From assembly GCA_045105235.1 (NCBI GenBank), contig JBGCDH010000076.1, positions 1-64,000 of the forward strand: DNA of 64,000 nucleotides, in the 5' to 3' direction. How positions within the stretch are numbered: position 1 is the stretch's first letter; every line of letters starts with the position of its first letter. The position numbers were made by a program, and so were the translations under genes. The DNA is from GCA-2684655 sp045105235 (GTDB taxonomy: Bacteria > Planctomycetota > UBA1135 > UBA2386). Below are positions 35,009-43,699 of the stretch, piece after piece. Below the pieces are notes generated by a model that had not been told where the DNA came from, searched no databases, and was given only the letters and a program-made list of their open reading frames with translations.

Positions 35009-36433
35009 ATGAGCAACTGGTCCCAAAAGAAAATGCTGCTGACGATCGGCGGCGTAGCGCTCTTTGTCTGTGCTACCGCTGGCGGTGGCGTCTACTACGC
35101 ACAGGGTCTGATCGAAGAGACCGAGACGAAGGTGAAGGCGAAAAACGGCGAGATCAAGGCAGCCCGCCAGAGGATCGCCAAGGTCGCCAGCCTCGAAAAG
35201 GAGGTCGTGATCCTGCGCGAGAACCTCGGCGAATACGTCAAGATTCTTCCGGACGAGAAGGCACTCAACGAGTTCGTTCGAATGCTGAACAAGTTCGAGA
35301 AGCAGTCGGGCATCACCGGCACAGGGCTTGTGCAAAAGAACGCTCGGGGCAAGCGCGCCGTGGGGCGTTTTACGCCGATTGAATACACATACGACATGAA
35401 CGCGACCCTTTGGCAGGGGTTGAAGTTCATGAACCTGATCGAGAACTACGAGCGTTTCGTCAGCATCACGGACTTCAGCTTTACGCCCGGCAAGAGCCGC
35501 CGCGGCGCCGAAGTCGTAGATGGTGAGGTCGTGCACCAGGTCCGCATCTCGATGCAGACCTACCAGTACAACCAGCCGGCCGCGGGCAAGGAAGTGGCGG
35601 TCCCGAACTACGAGGATCGCCGCGAAGAGCTGCGCGAAGAGATCTGGAAGCGCATGCAGATGATCCGGCTCGATCACTACGAGCACAAAGGCCAGCAGGG
35701 GCGTCGCGACATCCTTGTCGATCCGCGTGAACGCGGCGGGCTCGTCAGCGATCCCAACAAGGCCTCGACTTCCGAGCAGAAAGAGATGCTCGAGAAGTAC
35801 ATCGGCTCGATTGAGAAGCTCGAGAAGATGCTCGAAACGATGCGCGGCGAAGACACCACGCTGATGCAGCAGTATGCGCTGGAGAAGCGCTTCAAGGACG
35901 AGCTCGCCGAGCTGATGATCGAGACCGAAAACGACGGCGGCATGATCAGTTACCGGCCCTACCGCTTGCGCTGGTCCAAGGAAGTCATGGAGCCGCTCGC
36001 AAGGCTCGGCAAGGAGCTCGATGGCCCTCGGCCGGGGCCGGATATCGTGGATCCCTACCTGCCGGCCGAAGAGATCCGTTCACTCATTTCGATGATGGCG
36101 GACGACTGCAACAACGGCCAGCTAGAGCAGGCGCAGCAGCGTTACGAAGAGCTGCTCGATCAGCTCAGCGTGCCGCGCGACGACGAACGCCACGCCTTGG
36201 CTGTAGAAGCCAAATCGTGGCACGTAAAAGCCAAGACCGCTTTGGACTTCAAAGATCTCGAACTGCGTGTGCAGGGCGTTGTCGTGAGTGGCGGGGGCCG
36301 CTCGGGCGTGCTGCTGAACGGCGAGGTCTTCGAAGAAGGCGACTACGTCGCCGACGACCTGCTAGTCAAGCAGGTCGAAGAAGAGCAGGTCTGGTTCGTG
36401 TATCGCGGGCTCACGCTCGTTCGCACGATGTGA
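35009..36433 (+). CDS. pilO: PilO-PilP fusion protein
   Basis: A 474-residue protein at the position of pilO. Residues 1-190 show the PilO layout: N-terminal transmembrane helix (about 10-31), coiled coil (EETETKVKAKNGEIKAARQ) and a ferredoxin-like domain. A long charged helical linker follows (about 190-400; for example SEQKEMLEKYIGSIEKLEKML). The last about 75 residues (LELRVQGVVVSGGG, then VFEEGDYVADDLLVKQV and VWFVYRGLTLVRTM) have the beta-barrel pattern of PilP, which binds PilQ. No separate pilP gene is present, so the fusion provides both functions (inference). Fold halves assigned by pattern and gene order. Confidence 0.8.
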   Translation: MSNWSQKKMLLTIGGVALFVCATAGGGVYYAQGLIEETETKVKAKNGEIKAARQRIAKVASLEKEVVILRENLGEYVKILPDEKALNEFVRMLNKFEKQSGITGTGLVQKNARGKRAVGRFTPIEYTYDMNATLWQGLKFMNLIENYERFVSITDFSFTPGKSRRGAEVVDGEVVHQVRISMQTYQYNQPAAGKEVAVPNYEDRREELREEIWKRMQMIRLDHYEHKGQQGRRDILVDPRERGGLVSDPNKASTSEQKEMLEKYIGSIEKLEKMLETMRGEDTTLMQQYALEKRFKDELAELMIETENDGGMISYRPYRLRWSKEVMEPLARLGKELDGPRPGPDIVDPYLPAEEIRSLISMMADDCNNGQLEQAQQRYEELLDQLSVPRDDERHALAVEAKSWHVKAKTALDFKDLELRVQGVVVSGGGRSGVLLNGEVFEEGDYVADDLLVKQVEEEQVWFVYRGLTLVRTM

Positions 36434-36574
36434 ACTTGCCGTCGACGGCGAGGGTTCCCTCAAGCCGTCGGCACCGGCAGTTCGATGTAGGAGAGACTTC
36501 GGCGTGCGCTCGGCAAAGGCGCCGTCGAAAAGCGAATCAATAGCAGGCCCCTTCTGGGGGAACGAGGATCGACG

Positions 36575-38419
36575 ATGATGGCACTTCAGAAGGTGTTCAG
36601 TTATGTCCTGGCGACAAGCGCGATGGCGTTTGCAGTGCCGGCCCAAGAACAGGGCCAAGGACTAGAAGAAAGGAACGAGATCACGTCACAGGCTGAGGGC
36701 GACCGCTCGAGCCGACTGACGCTGCGGCTGAAGGACCGCGATCTTCGTGATGTGGTGCAGAGCATTCGTCGCAAGACGAACGCGAACATCATCATGGATC
36801 CGGACATTGAGGCTCCGGTCACGATTGACCTGCAGGACGTGCACTGGCGCCAGGCGCTTTCGCTCGTCGCCGAGCAGGCCGGTTGCGTCGTCAACGAAGC
36901 CGAGGGTGGCGTGCTCAAGGTGGAAAAGCCGCCGCGCGTCTACTTCGCTTTCGAAGACACCGAGATCCAAAAGGTGATCGACACGATCGCCAAGATTTCG
37001 GGGGCCAACATCGTGGTCGCTCCTGAGGTTCAGGGGACGATCACGGTTCGCCTGAAGAACATTCCTTGGCGCGATGCGCTCGACGCGGTCGTCAAGACGC
37101 TCGGGTTTGTCGTGGTCGAAGAGCAGCGCGGCATTCTTCGCGTCGTGCCAGCGGCGAACATTGAGCAGGATCTGGAGTTTGCGGCGATCAAGCTGCGCTT
37201 CATCCGTCCTTCCTCGGTCTTTGTGCCGCTGATCACCTCGGAGTACATCCGCGACCTGCGCAACGTCATGCCGATGATGCCGGGGCAGCTGAACTTCAGC
37301 ATGCTGGACACGCTGCAGAACATGGTCACGCCAAACGTGGGTTCGCTGGAGTATGTCCAGGAGACCAATGTGATCATGGTCAAGGACACCCGTCCGGTCG
37401 TCGAGCAGATCCGCCGCACGATCGAGATGATGGACGTGGAGCCGTCGCAGGTGCAGCTGGACGTCCGCTTCGTGACGACCAGCAACGACGACTTGCTCGA
37501 CATCGGCATCTCCCCCGGCGGCAACGGCTGGACCGCCAGCCTCGGGCTCGGGCAAATCCCAACGCGGTTGCCCTTCGATCTTGGCGCCGGTGGCTGGGAC
37601 GACAGCATCATCGCAAACGAGACCGGCACGGGTCCGTTCGTCGACGGCGCAAGCACGCAGAACTTGCCGGCGGCAACGACGATTCCCAACGTCGTCTTCG
37701 GCGCGCTGAACTTCCAAGAGGTGACCGCGACGTTGCGTCTGCTGGCCCGCGACTCCCGCTCGGAGATCCTGCAGGCGCCTCAGATCACCACGATCGACAA
37801 CAACACGGCGACGATCTTCGTCGGCGAGGCCGTTCGCTACGCCCAGGCGCGTGTCGAGCAGGGGCAGGCCGGTGGTCTGCTGCTGGCACTCGAAGAAGGG
37901 GATGAGTCGCCCGTCAACATTGGCTTCCAGCTGCTGGCCACGCCGCACATCGTGCCGGGCACCGACAAGGTCATCATGGAAGTGATTCCGCAGCGCACCG
38001 CGCTGACCGGAACGGGCAGCTCTTCGATTGCTCCGGCTGGCTTCGACATCTTCGAGGTTGGTGGTGGCACCGGCGCCGGCTCCGGCAGCATCGCGCTGCC
38101 CCGCGTTGCCTCCAGCACGCTGTCGACGACGGTCCTGCTGCACAGCGGCCAGACCGCCGTGCTCGGCGGTCTGAAGACCAAGACCGAGACCGAAACCGAG
38201 GTCAAGCTGCCGCTGCTCGGCGACATCCCGGTGCTGGGCTACCTGTTCAAGAACCGGACCAAGCAGGAGACGCTGTCGACCCTGCTGGTCTTCATCACGC
38301 CGCAGATCATCCGCTCGGCCGGCGATCTCAAGGATTCGATGCAGCGTCTGCTCGAAGAGCGGATGAAGGACCACCGCTCGAACCTGGCGCAGACCAAGGA
38401 AGCAATCTTCGGGCGCTAG
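36575..38419 (+). CDS. pilQ: Type IV pilus secretin PilQ
   Basis: A 614-residue outer-membrane secretin. Signal peptide about 1-23 (cleavage near VPAQ). Two secretin/TonB short N-terminal (STN) modules occur at about 45-110 and 125-190, an N-domain with LRFIRPSSVFVPLI follows, and the C-terminal secretin domain (about 300-590) has the FGALNFQEVTATLRLLA, SEILQAPQITTIDNNTA, GETAVLGG-like (SGQTAVLGGLKTK) and PLLGDIPVLGYLFKN signatures. It forms the pilus pore. It starts 141 nt after the pilO-P stop and ends at a strong terminator. No pilotin gene is seen. Confidence 0.95.
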   Translation: MMALQKVFSYVLATSAMAFAVPAQEQGQGLEERNEITSQAEGDRSSRLTLRLKDRDLRDVVQSIRRKTNANIIMDPDIEAPVTIDLQDVHWRQALSLVAEQAGCVVNEAEGGVLKVEKPPRVYFAFEDTEIQKVIDTIAKISGANIVVAPEVQGTITVRLKNIPWRDALDAVVKTLGFVVVEEQRGILRVVPAANIEQDLEFAAIKLRFIRPSSVFVPLITSEYIRDLRNVMPMMPGQLNFSMLDTLQNMVTPNVGSLEYVQETNVIMVKDTRPVVEQIRRTIEMMDVEPSQVQLDVRFVTTSNDDLLDIGISPGGNGWTASLGLGQIPTRLPFDLGAGGWDDSIIANETGTGPFVDGASTQNLPAATTIPNVVFGALNFQEVTATLRLLARDSRSEILQAPQITTIDNNTATIFVGEAVRYAQARVEQGQAGGLLLALEEGDESPVNIGFQLLATPHIVPGTDKVIMEVIPQRTALTGTGSSSIAPAGFDIFEVGGGTGAGSGSIALPRVASSTLSTTVLLHSGQTAVLGGLKTKTETETEVKLPLLGDIPVLGYLFKNRTKQETLSTLLVFITPQIIRSAGDLKDSMQRLLEERMKDHRSNLAQTKEAIFGR

Positions 38420-38447
38420 TCGCCCCGGCTTGCTTTGATTTCGAATC

Positions 38448-38490
38448 GCGGCCCCGCGGAGCCTTTGGCTCCCGGGGCCGCGTTCGTTTT
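38448..38490 (+). terminator. Intrinsic terminator of the pil operon
   Basis: A strong GC stem (left 38448-38463, right 38467-38481, one bulged base, 3-nt loop TTT) is followed by GTTCGTTTT. Located 29 nt downstream of the pilQ stop; the structure is the clearest intrinsic terminator in the window. Confidence 0.85.
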
Positions 38491-38540
38491 GAGGCCGCGC
38501 ATTCGGCAGGGCCGAACTGGCTCGCGTGCTCCGTCCTGGC

Positions 38541-38735
38541 TAGACTCTGCGCGCCCGTTCGAGTGAGCGGGCCCGGTCGGCAGCCAGGGTTTGGTGACGG
38601 GAACATGCAGTTCCTGCTTCCGACAACGCTGGCTCGACGCGGCCGCGACCCCAACCTTCACCATGTCTGTCGCAAGCTCTAGACCCAGGCCTCTGAGAAC
38701 GAGGCCGCCGAGAACCAAGCCTGCCAGAAGCAGGC
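38541..38735 (+). promoter_or_regulatory. Leader region of rne: candidate -10 and hairpins
   Basis: In the 431-bp gap before the RNase gene, a -10-like TAGACT lies at 38541-38546 with no good -35. Downstream are three short hairpins: 38554-38571 (7-bp, one wobble pair, GAGT loop), 38688-38706 (GGCCTC/GAGGCC) and 38719-38735 (GCCTGC/GCAGGC). Long structured leaders mediate autoregulation of rne in enterobacteria; a similar role here is conjecture. The rest of the gap shows no gene. Confidence 0.4.
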
Positions 38736-38921
38736 GGCCCGGACGGCCAGCAGCAGCCCCTCCGCGGGGCGATGCTGGCCTGAGTCGGGGCCTAGCGTTC
38801 TTCAGAGAGCAGCCCATCTTGGGTGAGATGCGGCTCGACATGGCTTTTCGTTCCCATTCGCTTGCCCGCAGCCGATCGCACCTCGCGCTCGCGCGTGGCG
38901 AGCATCAAGACAAGGACCCCC

Positions 38922-41300
38922 GTGAAGAGGATGCTCATCAACGCCATCGATCCGGAAGAAAGCCGGATCGCTGTGGTGGAGGACGGCGTGCTGCAGGAGC
39001 TGCACGTCGAGTTGGCAAACCGAGAGGCGTATCTCGGTAACATCTACAAAGGCAAGGTTGTCAACATCGAGCCATCGATTGGCGCTGCGTTCGTGGCGTT
39101 CGGTGGCCGGGTCAATGGCTTCCTGCACGTCTCCGACGTGCTGCCGGCCTATGGCCGCGACGACTTCCGTCTAGAAGACGTGATCGAAGGTCGGGCGCGC
39201 GTCGACGTGGACGATGGTCCGGAGTCGATGCAGCAAGCCCTGTCAGACGACGATGATGACGAGCAGGGCGACGCGAAGAGTCCCGCCGAGGCGGAGGCGG
39301 CTGGCCAAGAGGATCTGGATGATGCGGATTCAGAGCATCCTGATGACGATCCTTCTGGCGGTGATCACTCCGAGGGGCTTGAGGATCCAGCCGCCGAGCA
39401 GGAAGAACCTGAGATCGAGGCCGTGGAGGACGTCGAAATTGACGATGGCTCGAGTGCTGACGACGCCGAAGAGCGCGACGACGACGGCGACCTTGAAGAC
39501 GATCACGCTGAGGACGGCGAGGATGAGGACCATCCCGGCGGCGGCGGCGGCGGGTTCGGCGGCGGCGTAGGCGAGAAGCCTCTGCGGATGGCTGCGTCCG
39601 ATCCTGGCGATCGTGAAGAGTCGAGCGGCGGCGGCGAAGCTCAGGGTGGCGGCGAATCGAGCGCGTCCGATGCTGCGGACGGAGCCGGCGGCGAAGCCCC
39701 GACTTCGCCGCGCAAGAAGCGCTCGCGCCGGTCGCGGTCACGGCGCAAGCCGGCTGCGGAAACCGGCGACGAAGGGGCCGCGGTTGCCGCCGCTCCTGCG
39801 CCTGATGACGAAGCTGGGGCGGATGTCGCCTCGGATCGCAGCAGCGCTGGCGGCAGCGAAGCTGGCCGCGCAGAGTCTGGCCGCGCAGAGTCTGGCGGCG
39901 CAGGGTCTGGCGAAGCCGATGCGCGCAGGTCGCCGCCCCGCAAGAAGCGCGCACGGCGCGGCACAAAGAGCACGAGCGGCGGGTGGGGCGAGAGCGGCGG
40001 CCCCGGTGGCGGCCGGCGCCCTAGCGAAAACCGGCCGACGATTGACCAGCTGCTCCGCAAGGGGCAGGAAGTCGTCGTGCAGATCACCAAGGAGGGGATC
40101 GGCAACAAGGGGCCGACCCTGACGACCTACGTCTCGTTGCCGGGGCGCTGCCTGGTCCTGATGCCGTCGCTGCCCAAGTGCGGCGTCTCGCGCAAGATCG
40201 AGGACGGCAAAGAGCGGCGCCGCTTGAAGCGCATCGTCAAGGAACTCGACGAGACCGGCAGCGGTGGCATTGGCTTCATCGTGCGCACGGCGGGCATCAA
40301 CAAGTCGCTGGAGGATCTGCACCGCGACCGTGACTACCTCAAGAAGATTTGGGAGATGGTCGCCCAGCGCCTCAAGGTGACGAAGGCGCCGGCGCTGCTC
40401 TACCAGGAGTCCGATCTGGTTCTCAAGGCGATGCGCGACCAGTTCACGCCAGATATTGCCGATGTCGTCGTCGACAGCGAAGACGTCTACCTGCGCATCC
40501 GCGACTTTGCCGAAAAGCTGATGCCGCTGATGTCGGAGCGCATCAAGCAGCACACGGTGACGACGCCGCTGTTCCATAGCTTCGGCATCGAAAAGGACGT
40601 CGAGGAGCTCTATCAGCCGCAGGTTGATCTCTCCAACGGTGCGTCGATCGTCATCGATCAGGCGGAAGCGCTGGTCGCCATCGACGTCAACTCCGGCAAA
40701 TACAAGGGCAGCGGTGGGAGTGACGACACCGCGTATCGGACCAACCTCGAGTCGATTCCGGAGATCGTCCGGCAGCTGCGGCTGCGCGACTTGGGTGGCC
40801 TGATCATCATCGACTTCATCGATATGAACGCCGAGAAGCAGCGCCGTGGCGTGGAGCGCAAGATCATCGATGCCCTGCGCGGCGATCGCGCGCGCATCAA
40901 GGTCGGCCGCATTTCGCCCTTTGGCATGATGGAGCTGACCCGTCAGCGCGTTGGGCCGGGCCTCAAGCGCACCGTCTTCATGCAGTGTCCGCACTGCCAC
41001 GGTGCCGGCTGGTCGCGCACGGTCCAGTCCAAGGCCCTCAGCGTTCTGCGCGAATCGCGCGCGCTGGTCAATCTCAAGGGCTACTCGATGCTGCAGGTGT
41101 TCGTGGCGCCGCCCGTTGCCGACTATCTCGTCAACTACAAGCGTCGCGCCGTGCTGGACCTCGAGGATGCGGTCGGCAAGACCATCCTGTTCCGGCCTGA
41201 GCAGAGCTATCCGATCGATGTCGTGCACTACCGCTTCTTGACCGGGGACGGCCAGGAAGCGCGCATCGCGATCCCGGCTGGGCTCGGCGTCAAGGCCTAG
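38922..41300 (+). CDS. rne: Ribonuclease E/G family protein
   Basis: A 792-residue endoribonuclease. GTG at 38922 is chosen because it gives VKRMLINA at the N-terminus, the canonical RNase E start; the in-frame ATG at 38931 is the alternative. Catalytic aspartates D588 (in IDVNSGKYKG) and D631 (DFIDM) are 43 residues apart, and the Zn-link CPHC Cys689/Cys692 follow 58 later, identical spacings to E. coli Rne (D303, D346, C404/C407). The catalytic core is therefore shifted by 285 residues by an insert of acidic then Arg/Ser/Gly-rich low-complexity sequence at about 85-372, inside the S1 RNA-binding domain. It cleaves single-stranded 5'-monophosphate RNA for mRNA decay and rRNA/tRNA processing. 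Confidence 0.93.
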   Translation: MKRMLINAIDPEESRIAVVEDGVLQELHVELANREAYLGNIYKGKVVNIEPSIGAAFVAFGGRVNGFLHVSDVLPAYGRDDFRLEDVIEGRARVDVDDGPESMQQALSDDDDDEQGDAKSPAEAEAAGQEDLDDADSEHPDDDPSGGDHSEGLEDPAAEQEEPEIEAVEDVEIDDGSSADDAEERDDDGDLEDDHAEDGEDEDHPGGGGGGFGGGVGEKPLRMAASDPGDREESSGGGEAQGGGESSASDAADGAGGEAPTSPRKKRSRRSRSRRKPAAETGDEGAAVAAAPAPDDEAGADVASDRSSAGGSEAGRAESGRAESGGAGSGEADARRSPPRKKRARRGTKSTSGGWGESGGPGGGRRPSENRPTIDQLLRKGQEVVVQITKEGIGNKGPTLTTYVSLPGRCLVLMPSLPKCGVSRKIEDGKERRRLKRIVKELDETGSGGIGFIVRTAGINKSLEDLHRDRDYLKKIWEMVAQRLKVTKAPALLYQESDLVLKAMRDQFTPDIADVVVDSEDVYLRIRDFAEKLMPLMSERIKQHTVTTPLFHSFGIEKDVEELYQPQVDLSNGASIVIDQAEALVAIDVNSGKYKGSGGSDDTAYRTNLESIPEIVRQLRLRDLGGLIIIDFIDMNAEKQRRGVERKIIDALRGDRARIKVGRISPFGMMELTRQRVGPGLKRTVFMQCPHCHGAGWSRTVQSKALSVLRESRALVNLKGYSMLQVFVAPPVADYLVNYKRRAVLDLEDAVGKTILFRPEQSYPIDVVHYRFLTGDGQEARIAIPAGLGVKA

Positions 41301-41422
41301 TGTAGCTGGCTGCGAAAGGCCGGCCGGGGTCAACCTCCGCGGCCGCGCCTTGCGGGCTTTGTCCTGGCGGATGCCGGCTGGTTCTGGCGGTTGCTGGCCA
41401 TCACGACGATGATGCGCGCAGC

Positions 41423-42046
41423 ATGACTGACCCTTCGCCTGTTCCTCCCGGTAGCGACAGTCGCCCGGCCGCTGTCGATCGCGCCGCCGCCGCCGCCGTG
41501 GATTCGTCTGCAGACGCAACCGCGAATCGGACCGAAAACTACCTAGAGGCCTATGCCTCGATCGGTGAGTGGATTCGTTTTGCGGACGCCAAGGCTGCCG
41601 TTGTGCTGACGGTCGTCGGGGCTCTCGCCAGCGTGCTGATTCCGACGCTGTCCGGGCTGCCCGAGCAGCCGGGTCTAGCATGGCTCTACTACGTCGCCGT
41701 GGGGGCGTTCGCGCTCTGGGGCCTGATGATGACGCTTGCCGGCGCTTTTGCGGTCTGGTGCGTGCTGCCGCTGCGGCGCAAGGGCAAGCATCCGTCGCTT
41801 GGCCACTGCAGCCACTTCCACCCTGCCGCCATTTCGGTGGCGTACGAAGAGCACGACGTGGAGCGCTTTATCGATGACTGCCAGAGCGGCGGTGTCGCTG
41901 GCTTCGAGCGTCAGGTGATCGCCGGGCTGTTGATCGACAGCCACATTTCTTCGGCCAAGTATGGGCGCGTCACGCTGGCCATTCGATTTCTCACGATCGG
42001 CGCGCCGTTTGGCTTTGCCTACCTGCTAGCGATTCAGTTTCTGTAA
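41423..42046 (+). CDS. PycTM-like membrane protein (Pycsar effector-type)
   Basis: A 207-residue protein. After a disordered Ala/Pro/Ser-rich N-terminus (1-38) comes EWIRFADAKAAVVLTVVGAL, which matches the start of the DUF5706/Pycsar effector TM domain as I know it. Transmembrane helices: about 58-78, 87-117 and 186-207, with a soluble His/Cys-containing loop between. PycTM effectors respond to cyclic pyrimidine nucleotides by disrupting the membrane, but their genes normally sit beside a pyrimidine cyclase, and none is here, so this may be a solitary family member with another role. The 3' end overlaps a convergent gene by 56 nt. Confidence 0.55.
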   Translation: MTDPSPVPPGSDSRPAAVDRAAAAAVDSSADATANRTENYLEAYASIGEWIRFADAKAAVVLTVVGALASVLIPTLSGLPEQPGLAWLYYVAVGAFALWGLMMTLAGAFAVWCVLPLRRKGKHPSLGHCSHFHPAAISVAYEEHDVERFIDDCQSGGVAGFERQVIAGLLIDSHISSAKYGRVTLAIRFLTIGAPFGFAYLLAIQFL

Positions 42047-42869
42047 CGGTCGTGCGGCCGCGGCGAGGCTCTTTGAAGCCCTCGATGCAAGCATTGTAGC
42101 GCGGCAGCAGGCTGTCCTGCGACTCGGGTGCGGCCGCCGCCAGGCATGTCTGCATGGTTTGCCGGCTCACGGGGAACATCGTCAGCAGGCGCGGTCCGGT
42201 TGCCGAGGTTCGCTGCCAGTAGATCAGCACGCCGTGCGGTGCGCGTTGGCGCGGGTGAGGGAACGGCACAAGTTCGGTGCAGAGATCGACCATGCGGCGG
42301 TTCTCGAGCCGAACGCGCTGGGTGATGCGTGTTGCGGCGAGCGACTCGTAGCTGTAGCTGCGGATCGTCGCCGCCGCGGGGCTGCGCTGCAGTCGACGCT
42401 GCCACGCCGGGTCGTCGCGAAACGCGATGCGCGCAAGCCACCAGGTCACGTTGTCTAGCAGGCTGCCCTCGCGGGGCATCGGGCGCAGCAGCCGCTTGAG
42501 GCCAAAGCCGTTCTCGATGCTCGGCTGGAGCCAGCGATCGCGCTTTTTGCCGTAGGGCGTCTCGATCGTGCTGAGCAGGTAGCCGTAGGTGTGCAGCAGT
42601 CCCGAGTGGCAGGCCTGGACGGGCAGCTTGTGACCGGTCGCGTCGGCAACTGCCGCGAGCGCGCCGGCCGCCACCGTGCGCTGGCCGGCGTTTTCGTCGT
42701 GGTTGTGGCTCACGCCCCATGCGTCGAGCGCCCAGGGAGCTTCTCGAACCCGCTGCAGTTCGGCCAGGAGGCCTGGCGCCCGCTCGGCTAGGATCGAGCG
42801 GCGCTGCTGCTTGCTCGTTGCTGCCGTGAGCGCCGCGGCGAGCATATCCCAGTCCGGGCCACTGATCAC
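41991..42869 (-). CDS. Unrecognised protein, probable gene
   Basis: A 292-residue reverse-strand protein. GTG at 42869 is preferred, since the upstream extension in the same frame lies in the region of the rplU promoter side. Features: ISNHDEN-like polar segment near residue 50-60 (WGVSHNHDENAGQRTVAAGAL), a GYLLSTIETPYGKKRDRW segment, several Trp/Arg-rich helices and no transmembrane helix or signal peptide. I recognise no family. A second reading frame of similar length overlaps (42034-42969 reverse), but its composition is Arg/Pro/Ala-rich and less protein-like. The last 56 nt overlap the convergent PycTM-like gene. Confidence 0.5.
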   Translation of the reverse strand: MISGPDWDMLAAALTAATSKQQRRSILAERAPGLLAELQRVREAPWALDAWGVSHNHDENAGQRTVAAGALAAVADATGHKLPVQACHSGLLHTYGYLLSTIETPYGKKRDRWLQPSIENGFGLKRLLRPMPREGSLLDNVTWWLARIAFRDDPAWQRRLQRSPAAATIRSYSYESLAATRITQRVRLENRRMVDLCTELVPFPHPRQRAPHGVLIYWQRTSATGPRLLTMFPVSRQTMQTCLAAAAPESQDSLLPRYNACIEGFKEPRRGRTTVTETESLAGRQSQTARRS

Positions 42870-42990
42870 GCCGCCGAGAATACGAGAGCGGCGCTGCCAA
42901 GGCTGCTGCGCTCCGTGCGGATTCGCCGGTGGGCGGCAATTCCTGCTCATTTTCGGTTGCCCGGATCAAGCAGGATGCGCCGAGGAATGC

Positions 42991-43018
42991 TTGACTGGGG
43001 CCTTCGGAGGGCTACCGT
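42991..43018 (+). promoter_or_regulatory. Promoter of the rplU-rpmA-obgE group
   Basis: TTGACT (42991-42996), 16-bp spacer, TACCGT (43013-43018), predicting a start near 43025 and a short leader before the rplU ATG at 43049. Good match to a sigma-70-type promoter. Confidence 0.6.
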
Positions 43019-43048
43019 CTTCGGCCCTTCTAACCGAGATTCAGCCCT

Positions 43049-43369
43049 ATGTACGCCGTCGTCGACGATCGAAACCAGCAGTACCGAGTCGCCCAAGGCG
43101 ACAAGCTCAAGATCCACCTTCACAAGGGGGCCAACGAGGGCGATACGATGACCTTCGATAAGGTCTGCGCCGTCGGTGGCGACGGCAGCGCGGCCGGCAA
43201 GGTCGGCACGCCGTTCGTGAGCGGTGCCAGCGTGACCGCGAAGGTCATCCGCAACGTCAAGGGCCCGAAGGTCATCATCGGCAAGTTCCGCCGCCGCAAG
43301 AACCATCGCAAGCGCACCGGTTTCCGCGCGCAATACACGATGATTCAGATCGAGTCGATCAACGGCTGA
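43049..43369 (+). CDS. rplU: 50S ribosomal protein L21
   Basis: A 106-residue protein of normal length (about 103). N-terminal YAVVDDRNQQYRVAQGDKL and C-terminal KFRRRKNHRKRTGFRAQYTMIQI are the L21 signatures; it binds 23S rRNA domain VI on the solvent side. Followed by rpmA and obgE in the conserved order. The ATG has no Shine-Dalgarno match upstream (CGAGATTCAGCCCT). Confidence 0.98.
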   Translation: MYAVVDDRNQQYRVAQGDKLKIHLHKGANEGDTMTFDKVCAVGGDGSAAGKVGTPFVSGASVTAKVIRNVKGPKVIIGKFRRRKNHRKRTGFRAQYTMIQIESING

Positions 43370-43453
43370 TTGGCCGAGCGGCCGATTTGACGAGCGGCTG
43401 CAAGCCGATCGCAGCACTTACTAGACCGTTACGCATTCACAAACGCACAAGCT

Positions 43454-43699
43454 ATGGCACATAAGAAGGGACAGGGTTCGACCCAAAACGGCCGCGACAG
43501 CAACCCGCAACACCGCGGCGTCAAGGCTTACGGTGGCCAAACGGTCACCGCAGGTTCGATCATCGTTCGTCAGTGTGGCACCAAGTTCCACCCTGGCCGC
43601 AACGTGCGCCGCGCCAACGACGACAGCCTGTTTGCTGTGGCCAACGGCACGGTTCGCTTCCAAAGCAATCGGCGCGTTCACGTCGACGCAGCCGAGTAG
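43454..43699 (+). CDS. rpmA: 50S ribosomal protein L27
   Basis: An 81-residue protein beginning MAHKKGQGSTQNGRDSN, the conserved N-terminal tail that reaches the peptidyl-transferase centre. No N-terminal cleavable extension of the Firmicute type. Central GGQTVTAGSIIVRQCGTKFHPG is canonical. The upstream region is A/C-rich (CATTCACAAACGCACAAGCT) without a Shine-Dalgarno sequence. Between rplU and obgE. Confidence 0.98.
   Translation: MAHKKGQGSTQNGRDSNPQHRGVKAYGGQTVTAGSIIVRQCGTKFHPGRNVRRANDDSLFAVANGTVRFQSNRRVHVDAAE

Noticed and set aside
36686..38374. A 562-codon reverse frame opposite pilQ
   Set aside because: Antisense to a secure secretin; composition is Arg/Asp/His-rich with no domain.
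39738..41681. A 647-codon reverse frame opposite rne and the PycTM-like gene
   Set aside because: Overlaps a clearly coding catalytic core on the other strand; no domain or start support.
42034..42969. Alternative reverse frame parallel to the unknown gene at 41991-42869
   Set aside because: Arg/Pro/Ala-rich and less protein-like than the chosen frame, which has balanced residues such as GYLLSTIETPYGKKRDRW.
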